64,000 nt of DNA, taken from the NCBI GenBank assembly GCA_016787605.1, contig JAEUUE010000116.1, forward strand, positions 1 to 64,000, given 5' to 3'. The position numbers and the translations under genes were made by a program. The notes beneath the pieces were generated by a model. That model had not been told where the DNA came from and ran no database searches. It saw nothing but the letters and a program-made list of their open reading frames with translations. Numbering within the stretch: the first letter of the stretch is position 1; the number at the start of each line of letters is the position of its first letter. This DNA comes from Cyclobacteriaceae bacterium (lineage in GTDB: Bacteria; Bacteroidota; Bacteroidia; Cytophagales; Cyclobacteriaceae). Positions 28,201-35,559 of the stretch are shown in pieces.

Positions 28201-28426
28201 GACCCTGATTGATTCCGGGGTGCGCGAGGAGGCAATACGATTGGTCCACTCGCTCAAGGGCACGGCCGGGAGTTTGGGTATGACACGCCTCCATAACCTT
28301 AGTAAAGAGTTACAGGAGATTCTTACGATTGGGTCGACTAGTGATGTAGATAAACTTGCGAAGGGATTAAAAGATGAGTTGGACTCAGTCATGAAAGGAA
28401 TAAGTCAACTAGATAAAACAGAATAA
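25253..28426 (+). CDS. hybrid sensor histidine kinase: 3 PAS, HisKA, HATPase, 2 receivers, HPt
   Basis: About 1057 residues from the ATG at 25253; a TTG 15 bases upstream is less likely. No transmembrane helix, so cytoplasmic. Order: three PAS-type domains (about 1-390), HisKA with His422 in 'NMSHEIRTPL', HATPase (about 465-640, G-boxes 'DTGIGM' and 'GGTGLGLSI'), receiver 1 with Asp711 in 'LILMDWSMP', receiver 2 with Asp857 in 'LVLMDVRMP', and a C-terminal HPt with His999 in 'LVHSLKGTAGSLGM'. All phosphorelay residues are present. The stop overlaps the next ATG (TAATG). The likely output is the HPt and receiver-cyclase proteins encoded directly downstream. The ligand of the PAS domains is unknown. 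Confidence 0.93.
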   Translation: MGNETIDFRLLFESAPGLYLVLTPDFTIVGASDAYLSATLTKREGIVGRNLFEVFPDNPNDPSADGVRNLQSSLNYVLHNKGIHKMEIQKYDIQLPDGNFEARYWGPMNIPVLNEGGEVVYIIHNVTDLTAQEFAKRESQASTRKAQLLLQSCIESLQDILVFSVDKEFRILHFNYAFKQATAQAYGSIVETGVSLLDCITNKEDRSKAKVNLKRAMSGEKLVTVQEFGELDRSYFETRYNPLINDEGEIIGATVLTANITDRMRTEREIRRLASIVDSSFDAVFSKALDGSIISWNKGAERLFGYSEKEAIGRDSRVLMEDSEYAREASVVSRVIAGEMVDHYETVRVHRDGRKIDVSLSISPLKDQQGNVVGISKIARDITDRKQAEESIRIMNVQLEEARRIAELANQTKSQFLANMSHEIRTPLNAVIGLTHLLMQTELSAKQKDYLDKIGSSSDSLLRIINDILDFSKVEAGKLTLEESNFDLEEVFQQLGNLITYKANAKGLEVAFGIESQVPTYLIGDSGRLEQILMNLCSNAVKFTDRGEVIVDVKLAGEEGDRVNLAFSVRDTGIGMDQVQISRLFQPFIQADNTITRKYGGTGLGLSIIKRLVELMDGTVAVESSPGRGSRFHFNIWLKKQIYQRKMPIPSVDLRKWHVLLVDDNEAARNILKEALGSLSFRITAVSSGVQAIHYLKNNFHHDPVKLILMDWSMPEMDGIETARIIRADDQLQGIKIMMICSSYTNDALLQSMDEMGISAILTKPIRYSHLYDSIVRAMEDGTKRHVRVEKSKVISANHHEGNLLLAEDNEINQLVAIELLQGFGFKVTVAHNGQEAVQMVEQSFRKGSLYDLVLMDVRMPIMGGPDASREIRKLRGCEEVPIIAMTADAMVTVKEECLAAGMNDFVSKPINPNTLLETIEKWLSVRRRPVAMRNERTSSEENIPQGIDLALGLSYVGGNRRFYRELLNKFIADHKNYTNELKTLIDSGVREEAIRLVHSLKGTAGSLGMTRLHNLSKELQEILTIGSTSDVDKLAKGLKDELDSVMKGISQLDKTE

Positions 28427-29310
28427 TGTTGCGACAATGGTTAAATAGAATTTTTGGGCCGACGCCAAATTATGCGGTTGGGGACACCGTACAGCCTGTT
28501 TCGGGTGTGCGTGAACTCATGGTAATAACTAGAATTATTATCGAAAATGATACGCCCCGGTTGCATTGTCATTGGTTGGACTCGGTAACCCAAGAGAAGC
28601 GGGAGCGATGGTTTTCGGAGAGTGAACTTGAACCTTTTGATTGGCGCCGGCCCATGCAAAGCACATCGCTCAGCAGCCGGACGATGGGACTGGAGCGGCG
28701 TGGTGATTCGGTCCAATTCGAGAGCCAGCCAGCAATGGAGGAGTTTGATGGCGTTGATGTTCAGCAGGGACTTTCCCATCTAATGGGCAACCAGGAGCTT
28801 TTTGAGAAAATGCTAAGGAAGTTTGCGGATCAGCAGAGTGATTTTGTGGAAGAAATTAATAGGAAGATTACTGGTGGTGAATGGGAGGAAGTACGGAGGA
28901 TGGCCCATACGTTGAAAGGCTTGGCAGGAACATTGGGTATGACTAATCTCCAAAGCCTTTCTAGTCAGCTAGAGACTGAATCGTTACGGAGGGATGCCGG
29001 TGCTCTGCCTGCCCCTGTTGCTCAATTGTCTGCAGAATTGAGTAAGATCATCCGATCCATCCGGTCCACTATCAAGGAACATCCAAGTGTAGTAGAAGTT
29101 CCCAAGCCCTCCAACCTCGGTTCTGCCTTGGATAAGTTGGAGAAGACCTTATTGGATGGCAACCCAGATGCCCTAAGGCATCTGGATGGAATCGGCAGAA
29201 TTGAAGGTTGTGAAAGGGAACTTGGCGACTTGCGAAAATCTGTGGACGCCTACCGGTTTGACCATGCGTCAGAAGTTCTAAGAACTATTAGGAACAGGAT
29301 TAAGGCATAA
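28426..29310 (+). CDS. HPt phosphotransfer protein with N-terminal DUF2158 (YodC)-like domain
   Basis: 294 residues. Residues about 15-72 look like a small DUF2158/YodC-type barrel: 'VGDTVQPVSG' followed by 'CHWLD' and 'WFSESELEPF'. A HPt domain follows (about 105-200) with His161 in 'AHTLKGLAGTLGM', closely similar to the HPt at the end of the upstream kinase. The last 90 residues are helical and unassigned. It is coupled to the kinase gene (TAATG) and lies 17 bases before the receiver-cyclase gene, the position expected of a phosphotransfer intermediate. The DUF2158 call is by eye. Confidence 0.8.
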   Translation: MLRQWLNRIFGPTPNYAVGDTVQPVSGVRELMVITRIIIENDTPRLHCHWLDSVTQEKRERWFSESELEPFDWRRPMQSTSLSSRTMGLERRGDSVQFESQPAMEEFDGVDVQQGLSHLMGNQELFEKMLRKFADQQSDFVEEINRKITGGEWEEVRRMAHTLKGLAGTLGMTNLQSLSSQLETESLRRDAGALPAPVAQLSAELSKIIRSIRSTIKEHPSVVEVPKPSNLGSALDKLEKTLLDGNPDALRHLDGIGRIEGCERELGDLRKSVDAYRFDHASEVLRTIRNRIKA

Positions 29311-29327
29311 GAAAAAGATCGAAATAC

Positions 29328-30494
29328 ATGGGGTTGGAGCTAAACATTCTGAACAAGAGCATATTGATTGTGGATGATACGCCGGCAAACCTCGATGTGC
29401 TAAATGAGATTCTAAGGAATTTCAAAAGAACGGTGGCTACCGACGGTATTCAGGCACTGAAACTGACGCTAAACGGCGCTGCTCCAGACCTCATTCTGTT
29501 AGATATTGAAATGCCTGGAATTAGCGGATTTGAGGTTTGCCGTCAGCTGAAAAGTAACCCTGAGACGGCAAGAATCCCAGTCATTTTTCTTACCAGTAAT
29601 TCCGACAAACGAGTTACGGTTGAAGGATTCAAGCTTGGCGCTTCGGACTTCATGACTAAGCCGTTTGACCCGGATGAGCTAATGGTCAGGATACGAACGC
29701 AATTGGAGTTGGCGGACTCACGCAATCGCCTGGAAGCCATGCTCTATCAAATGGAGGTCAGTTCCGATCTACTCAAAAGCGCGGGTGACGAATTGCTTTT
29801 ACAGAAGACCGAGTTGGAAGAATCGAGGCGTAAGTCGGACTCTTTACTTCTCAATGTGCTGCCAGGTGAAATAGCGGATGAACTGAAGACTAAAGGTTCT
29901 GTTACCCCCCGCCATTATCCTATGGCTTCTGTGCTGTTTGCCGATCTGGTAGGATTTACACGGATCAGCGTGGGGCTTTCTCCGAAGGACTTGCTGGACG
30001 AACTCGGGAATTTGTTTTTCGAGTTCGACAAGATCATTGAAAAGTGCAACATGGAGAAGATAAAGACGTTGGGCGATGGTTATATGGCAGCGGGTGGCCT
30101 GCCGGTAAAAAACAGCTCAAACCCGGTGGATTCTGTTTCGGCTGCTCTTGAAATGGTGGAATGTGTAAGTGAACGAAAGCAGGCCAACCTGCAGAAAGGT
30201 TTCCCGCCATGGGATATACGGATTGGAGTCCACACCGGGCCGGTGGTGGCGGGTGTTATTGGGAAGAGCAAGTTTTCCTATGATATCTGGGGTGCGACAG
30301 TAAATACCGCCAGCAGAATGGAGGCGGCTAGTGAGGCTGGCAAGGTCAATATTTCGGGCATCACCTACCAGTTGGTAAAGGACAAGTTTGTGTGTACTCC
30401 GAGGGGTAGTATCGAAGTCAAGAATATGGGTAAAATGGACATGTACTTTGCAGAGCGGAGAATGGCAGGTACCGACTTGTTTCGGTTGACATGA
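29328..30494 (+). CDS. receiver-domain class III adenylate cyclase
   Basis: 388 residues. The receiver domain (about 8-125) is intact, with phosphoacceptor Asp59 in 'LILLDIEMPG' and TKPF. A short coiled linker leads to a class III cyclase domain (about 195-380). Metal-binding Asp206 (FADLVGFT) and Asp250 (LGDGYM) are present. Lys246 in 'EKIKTLGDG' and Asp319 in 'YDIWGATVN' match the adenine-selecting Lys and Asp of adenylate cyclases, not the Glu and Cys of guanylate cyclases. The 'NTASRME' Asn and Arg are also intact. cAMP production controlled by phosphorylation is therefore likely. A cNMP-binding protein is encoded two genes downstream. Confidence 0.92.
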   Translation: MGLELNILNKSILIVDDTPANLDVLNEILRNFKRTVATDGIQALKLTLNGAAPDLILLDIEMPGISGFEVCRQLKSNPETARIPVIFLTSNSDKRVTVEGFKLGASDFMTKPFDPDELMVRIRTQLELADSRNRLEAMLYQMEVSSDLLKSAGDELLLQKTELEESRRKSDSLLLNVLPGEIADELKTKGSVTPRHYPMASVLFADLVGFTRISVGLSPKDLLDELGNLFFEFDKIIEKCNMEKIKTLGDGYMAAGGLPVKNSSNPVDSVSAALEMVECVSERKQANLQKGFPPWDIRIGVHTGPVVAGVIGKSKFSYDIWGATVNTASRMEAASEAGKVNISGITYQLVKDKFVCTPRGSIEVKNMGKMDMYFAERRMAGTDLFRLT

Positions 30495-30539
30495 GCACGA
30501 TGAAATATCTACCCATTAACATTAACTAATTCAAAGCTT

Positions 30540-31940
30540 ATGAAACAGGATTCTAACTTCTTCATGGTAGCTCTGTTTTTTATGGCCTCAATGGGCCTGA
30601 GTTTTGCACAGCAAGATCAATCCCTTGGCGGTGGCCAGATCAACTTGGCACAAAATATCGAGACGGCGATTATTGCAGAGCCGCTCAATGGAAGAGTAAA
30701 CACACCGTTTATTGAGTATGGGCCAACGTTGACCAAAGATGGGAAGCGACTTTATTTTAGTCGCCAAGGGTTCGCCGGAAATGTTGGAGGGGTGGAAGAT
30801 GAAGATATCTGGTTTAGCATTTTTGATGAAGCCACCCAGGACTGGTTGGAGGCAAAGAATATCGGTCCTCCATTGAATACCGAGGGACCCAATTTCGTTT
30901 GTGGCGTGGGTGTAAATGGTGACACCATTTTGTTGGGAAACGTGTACAGCAAGCGGGGAAAGATGAAAGCTGGACTTTCTCTTTCAATTAAGGAGGGCGA
31001 TACCTGGTCCTTTCCCCAGCCGGTAGCCATTCGAAATGACTACAATCTTTCGGAGCGTGCAAGTTTCGACGTGTCAAATGATCGAAAGGCCCTGCTGATT
31101 GCCCAACGCAAAGTTGATTCCCATGGAGGGCTTGATCTTTATGTGGCATTGAGAAATTCGGAATCTAAGTATCCATACGCGGCCAAGGAGAGCATTAATT
31201 TGGGGCCCGTGATTAATTCGGTTGGCGACGAAACTTCTCCTTTTCTCGCTTATGACAATAAGACACTTTACTTTGCCTCCAATGGTCATAATGGCTACGG
31301 TAAATTTGACATTTTTGTTTCACGCAGACTGGATGACACCTGGACGAATTGGACGAAGCCTGAAAATCTGGGTGCAGGCATTAATACGCCCTTTGATGAC
31401 ACTTTTTTTGGGTTTACTCCAAGGAGCAGATATGCATACTATTCCCGAGGGTTAACCCCAACGAACACGGACATCTATCGACTGGATATGACCTATCTGT
31501 TTAAGCCAAGTTCAAAGCCGCTGGATCAAATGGACGAGCTTATCGATGCCGCTCAAGTAGGGCAGTCCCTAGTTCTTGATTCTGTGTTTTTGGATGATAA
31601 CTATGAAATGCGCCCGGAGTCGATGCGCAAGATGAGGTATATACTCAGCTATATGAAATTCTTTAGAAACTACCGGATACTGATCACTGCCCATTCGAAC
31701 AAGCACGACTCGCGTGATATAAGCCATGTGCTTTCCGTGGCGAGGGCCGTAAAAGTTGTCGACTTCCTTGTGGGCAATGGGATTGATAGAGACCGACTGG
31801 AGTTCCAGGGATATGGACATGATGTGGTGGTGAACATGGATAATCTACCAACATTGAAAAGTATGAAGTCGCGGGTAGCCTCCTCAGTAGAGTTTCGCCT
31901 AATCGGATACACAGCCGGAAGCCAGACGACCTTTCGGTAA
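30540..31940 (+). CDS. PD40 beta-propeller / OmpA-like secreted protein
   Basis: 466 residues. A signal peptide (about 1-23, ending SFAQ) precedes WD40-like PD40 repeats (about 55-320) marked by 'DGKRLYFSRQ' and 'NKTLYFASNGHNGYGKFDI', then a C-terminal OmpA-like domain (about 335-460). In the peptidoglycan-binding site the usual GHTD is 'AHSN', so the diaminopimelate-contacting Asp is Asn387. The Arg of LSxxRA is kept as Arg402, exactly 15 residues later as in A. baumannii OmpA (D271, R286). The 'NRRVE' end is also degenerate. It may bind peptidoglycan weakly or not at all. It lies in a tightly spaced set with the cyclase (45-bp gap). Confidence 0.85.
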   Translation: MKQDSNFFMVALFFMASMGLSFAQQDQSLGGGQINLAQNIETAIIAEPLNGRVNTPFIEYGPTLTKDGKRLYFSRQGFAGNVGGVEDEDIWFSIFDEATQDWLEAKNIGPPLNTEGPNFVCGVGVNGDTILLGNVYSKRGKMKAGLSLSIKEGDTWSFPQPVAIRNDYNLSERASFDVSNDRKALLIAQRKVDSHGGLDLYVALRNSESKYPYAAKESINLGPVINSVGDETSPFLAYDNKTLYFASNGHNGYGKFDIFVSRRLDDTWTNWTKPENLGAGINTPFDDTFFGFTPRSRYAYYSRGLTPTNTDIYRLDMTYLFKPSSKPLDQMDELIDAAQVGQSLVLDSVFLDDNYEMRPESMRKMRYILSYMKFFRNYRILITAHSNKHDSRDISHVLSVARAVKVVDFLVGNGIDRDRLEFQGYGHDVVVNMDNLPTLKSMKSRVASSVEFRLIGYTAGSQTTFR

Positions 31941-31984
31941 ATAGTTCAGGTGGGCCTAGTCAGCAACTGTCGCTTCGTATTGGA

Positions 31985-33178
31985 ATGAAAGGCGGATTGG
32001 AAATAGTGAGACCCCATAGTATTCGCAACCATCCTGTATTCAAGGGCTTGCAGGATGATGAACTCGTTAAGGTTTGTTCTTTTTTTGAGTTTGAAACCTT
32101 GAGTGACAACCAATGGCTGCTGCAAGAGGGTAAGGGCACTTCTTCTGAACTTTATCTTGTTGTTTCGGGGCAGTTAGAAATAGTGCGTAGAGTTGAAGAG
32201 AGCCCAGGGTCCGGATTGCGGGGTTTGCATGAGCGAGGGTTTAATGTAGCTGTTCTTTCAGAAGGGGATGCCTTTGGTGAGTTGAGCTTCGTCGATGGCG
32301 GGTATCGCTCGGCAAGTGTGCGGTGTATCACTAATGCGAAACTCCTGAAACTTTCTAAAGAAAGCTATCAACAGTTAGAGGGCTTGTATCCCAAGTTATC
32401 CGGTTGTCTAATGCGAAACCTGGTTGGAGTTACAGGGAGAATGCTGAAGAAGACCACAGATAATGAAATTATCATTCTGAGGAGAGAGTTGGAAGGCGCT
32501 CAAATGCAGTCCAAGTCGAATCTCTTCTTCTCTTATGTGATAGGGCTCCTATGTGTATATAACCTCGCCATCCAGCAGCTGACAAGTCTTTCAATGGATT
32601 CGAGTCGTGCATCTTTGCTGAGCGCCGCGGTCATACTGATTTTTTGTGGTGCCCTTGCTCTCATGATCCATCAAAGTAAACTGCCTATTCAGTTCTTTGG
32701 CCTCACGACACGAAATTGGAAGAAGGCCCTGGGCGAATCTGCGGCCTGGTCATTTGCTCTCATTTCTGTTCTGGTAGTGGTAAAGTGGATGTTGATCATG
32801 TATGTTCCACGTTACCATTACTTGGAAGTGTTTTCTTTTGACTTTGCGCATACTAGGTATCTTGCCTTTAATTTTATCCTGTATGGGCTTCATTCGCCAC
32901 TTCAAGAGTTTATTGTTCGTGGTGTGTTGCAAGGCAGCCTTCAGCGTTTTTTTAAAGGTCGTAATGTTACGTTTAGGGCAATTCTAATTTCTAACGCAAT
33001 ATTTTCAGCTACGCACGTTCATTTGCTGGGTGGCCTCTTTGGTGCCATTGTGTTTGTTCCTGGTCTTTTCTGGGGTTGGATGTATGCCCGCCACCAGAAT
33101 CTGATTGGTGTGAGCCTCTCCCACATGTTAATCGGCTGGGCAGCACTTTTTTTTCTCAGTTTAGAGAGTTTATTCTAA
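31985..33178 (+). CDS. cyclic nucleotide-binding domain fused to a CPBP (Rce1-like) membrane domain
   Basis: 397 residues. An N-terminal cNMP-binding domain (about 10-150) has an intact phosphate-binding cassette, 'GDAFGE' at 94-99 and Arg108 in 'YRSASV'. After a helix come about six transmembrane segments of CPBP (CAAX protease/bacteriocin-processing) type. Motif 1, normally EExxxR, is QEFIVR (Gln307, Glu308, Arg312). Motif 2, FxxxH, is intact (Phe340, His344). The last motif has His380, but Gly384 where Asn or Asp is expected. By comparison with Rce1, where the first Glu is catalytic, the domain may be inactive or altered. It is a plausible cAMP effector for the cyclase two genes upstream. 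Confidence 0.82.
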   Translation: MKGGLEIVRPHSIRNHPVFKGLQDDELVKVCSFFEFETLSDNQWLLQEGKGTSSELYLVVSGQLEIVRRVEESPGSGLRGLHERGFNVAVLSEGDAFGELSFVDGGYRSASVRCITNAKLLKLSKESYQQLEGLYPKLSGCLMRNLVGVTGRMLKKTTDNEIIILRRELEGAQMQSKSNLFFSYVIGLLCVYNLAIQQLTSLSMDSSRASLLSAAVILIFCGALALMIHQSKLPIQFFGLTTRNWKKALGESAAWSFALISVLVVVKWMLIMYVPRYHYLEVFSFDFAHTRYLAFNFILYGLHSPLQEFIVRGVLQGSLQRFFKGRNVTFRAILISNAIFSATHVHLLGGLFGAIVFVPGLFWGWMYARHQNLIGVSLSHMLIGWAALFFLSLESLF

Positions 33179-33185
33179 AGGTCTC

Positions 33186-34763
33186 ATGCTGCGAGCCCGG
33201 AGAGTATCGACGATGCTGGTTCTTGCTTTACTTATTAAGGCAAGCCTGATTGGGTTGGCTAGTGTGTTAACCATTGACATACCGCGATTCATAGGACTCA
33301 CTGACTCCGGTCATGCTTCGCTGATTGCGTATGCGCCAGAAGTGTGGCTTGCATTGCTGGCCCTTGTGTTTGGCACTCTGATTATTGTCGTATCGATTGC
33401 TTCGGAAAATACACCAAGACTAGTTGACATATTTATTGGCGACGCATGGGGAAGACTTTATATATGGGTTATCATGTTTTCAACGCTTGAGAATGTCCTG
33501 CTTCAGTTGGCAACGGCCAATCCGGCAATGTTCTGGTCAAATATGATGTTTATTAACAATTATGTCCTGCTTCCTCTTGTCCTTTTGTTTGCCATTCCTT
33601 TCACGTTTCACATTCTGAAACTGACCAAGAATACCAATGTTATAGCCTACATTTTCGAGGAGAATATTCATGCGATTCATCATTCGTCGACAACTAACAA
33701 AAAGGCTATTGAGCAGAGTCAGATGGTGCTGTTCGAAACGCTTAACCAAATGCATGACCTGCTTCAGTATATACAGTTTAAAGAGCCAAAAGGAGACATT
33801 ATCAGCAGATTGGGGAGGTCGGTACGGCATTATCTCATGGCAAAACGGTCCTTCCCTGACCAATTTTTCGGATTGAGCCAATATGTTAAAGATGACATTT
33901 CGTTTCGAACACTGCAAGAGAGGTATCAGAAGATTGAAAGCAGCAAGATATTCTATGAGCAAAAGGCCTTATGGGTTCTCAATGCGGTTTATCTGCATGT
34001 AATCGACGAAGGGCATCCTGATTTGGCTTCCATGTGCGGTTATGAGCTCTCTGAAATTGGAAGGACAGCCATCCAGCAGAATGACCTTGCCGTTACCGAA
34101 GCGGCTATCATGGAGTTTAATACACTGCTCCGAAATGGGATCAATCATGCATTGAAGTCGAAAGAAATAGGAAATGCTTTTAATATAATTCATCACTACA
34201 ATCAACTGATTTTTGCACTGATTGAGAATAAGGACGAAATGAGGGTTGAGCGTTGTTGCCATTACATGAGCCGATATGGAGAAGAATTATACAGGCTAAG
34301 CGAGATGGAGCCACAGCTGAAGTTCCTTGTTGATGTGATTGCATGGGCATTAAAAAAGAATGTGATGTACTTGGTTGAAAGGGAGTTCTCCAAAAACATA
34401 CAGCAAGATGTGTTGAGAGGATTCTGCAACTTGAGTGAGATAAGCCAAGCAACACGTGGAGTCAAGGGGGGGCTTAGGCTAATCAAAATCTCCCTATGTC
34501 TATTCTACATGAGTAAAGATGATTATGGCTCGGTAAATTCCATAGTTGATTCCTTGTCTAATCAGTGGAAGGTGGGAGGCAGCGAATCTCTGCTTAGAGA
34601 ATGGGAAGAAAGTTACGCAAGATTAATAGCAGAGAACGAGACATTTTGGGAAGGAACTGACCGTGGGATTGTCAACATTTATTTTACAGGTCACCAGGAT
34701 CAGATTCCTCGCCTTCGGGAGCACGTTCAGGTTCGTATTGGGAACCAAGAATCTGTGCACTGA
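33186..34763 (+). CDS. membrane protein with large helical cytoplasmic domain, unknown function
   Basis: 525 residues. Four transmembrane segments lie in the first 145 residues (about 10-30, 48-70, 92-112, 125-145). They are followed by about 370 mostly helical residues without a recognisable enzyme motif and with several His-rich turns (HAIHH, IIHHYN). The stretch 'SIASENTPRLVDIF' between the second and third helices recalls DUF2254 proteins, but I am not sure. It starts 7 bases after the cNMP-CPBP gene, so the two are surely co-transcribed. It is the last gene of the A+T-rich island and among its most A+T-rich. Confidence 0.75.
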   Translation: MLRARRVSTMLVLALLIKASLIGLASVLTIDIPRFIGLTDSGHASLIAYAPEVWLALLALVFGTLIIVVSIASENTPRLVDIFIGDAWGRLYIWVIMFSTLENVLLQLATANPAMFWSNMMFINNYVLLPLVLLFAIPFTFHILKLTKNTNVIAYIFEENIHAIHHSSTTNKKAIEQSQMVLFETLNQMHDLLQYIQFKEPKGDIISRLGRSVRHYLMAKRSFPDQFFGLSQYVKDDISFRTLQERYQKIESSKIFYEQKALWVLNAVYLHVIDEGHPDLASMCGYELSEIGRTAIQQNDLAVTEAAIMEFNTLLRNGINHALKSKEIGNAFNIIHHYNQLIFALIENKDEMRVERCCHYMSRYGEELYRLSEMEPQLKFLVDVIAWALKKNVMYLVEREFSKNIQQDVLRGFCNLSEISQATRGVKGGLRLIKISLCLFYMSKDDYGSVNSIVDSLSNQWKVGGSESLLREWEESYARLIAENETFWEGTDRGIVNIYFTGHQDQIPRLREHVQVRIGNQESVH

Positions 34764-34800
34764 GAATAATTTTGACCCTCTCTATAATCGGATCATGCGG

Positions 34801-35559
34801 TTAGTCAGGGGTCTCAACGCGGCGCAAATATTCCCTCGCTTTCTCCAGATCCTCGGGCGTATCGACGCACATTCCTTCTTCGGCATCGGTCTCCACGGTC
34901 TTGATCCGGTAACCGTTTTCGATCCAGCGCAGTTGCTCCAGCGATTCCGCGCGCTCGAGGGGTGAAACCGGGAGTTGTGTGATAGCCTTGAGGATGTCGC
35001 TGCGATAGGCATACAACCCCATGTGGCGATAGAAAACGGTATGTTTAAGCCATTCTTCCTGCGGCACTTTCTGTACGAAGGGAATGGGTGAGCGGCTGAA
35101 GTACAAGGCTTCGCGCCGGTGGTTCAGCACCACCTTGGCCTCCGTCGGCGCCAGCAACTGCTCGAGGGTGGTGATCTTCTGTATCAGCGTGGCCAGTTCG
35201 GTGTCCTGGTCCAGCGAGGCGCACAGCAGGTCAATCTGCGCCGGGTCGATGAATGGTTCGTCGCCCTGGACGTTGACTACAAAATCGAAGGTTGACTTCT
35301 GCTGATTGAGCGTTTCGAAGCACCGATCCGTGCCGCTCGGGTGATCGGGGGAAGTGAGGCTGGCCTTTCCGCCGAAGGCCACCACGTGATCGTAGATTTC
35401 CCGGTGGTCGGTAGCCACCACGATCTCTGACAGCCGGGTGGATTTGCTGCATTGACGGTAGACGCGCTCCACCATCGAGCGGCCCAGGAGGTCGGCCAGC
35501 GGCTTGCCGGGAAAACGGGTGGATGCGTACCGGGCAGGGATTACACCAAGAATCTTCAT
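34801..35559 (-). CDS. kdsB: 3-deoxy-manno-octulosonate cytidylyltransferase KdsB
   Basis: 252 residues, full length. It activates Kdo as CMP-Kdo for lipopolysaccharide core synthesis, in the cytoplasm. The N-terminal nucleotide-binding motif 'GVIPARYASTRFPGKPL' is diagnostic; 'NVQGDEPFI' and 'RSPIPF' follow. The ATG overlaps the stop of the upstream NfeD-type gene (ATGA). Base composition returns to the high GC of the rest of the window from here. Confidence 0.95.
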   Translation of the reverse strand: MKILGVIPARYASTRFPGKPLADLLGRSMVERVYRQCSKSTRLSEIVVATDHREIYDHVVAFGGKASLTSPDHPSGTDRCFETLNQQKSTFDFVVNVQGDEPFIDPAQIDLLCASLDQDTELATLIQKITTLEQLLAPTEAKVVLNHRREALYFSRSPIPFVQKVPQEEWLKHTVFYRHMGLYAYRSDILKAITQLPVSPLERAESLEQLRWIENGYRIKTVETDAEEGMCVDTPEDLEKAREYLRRVETPD

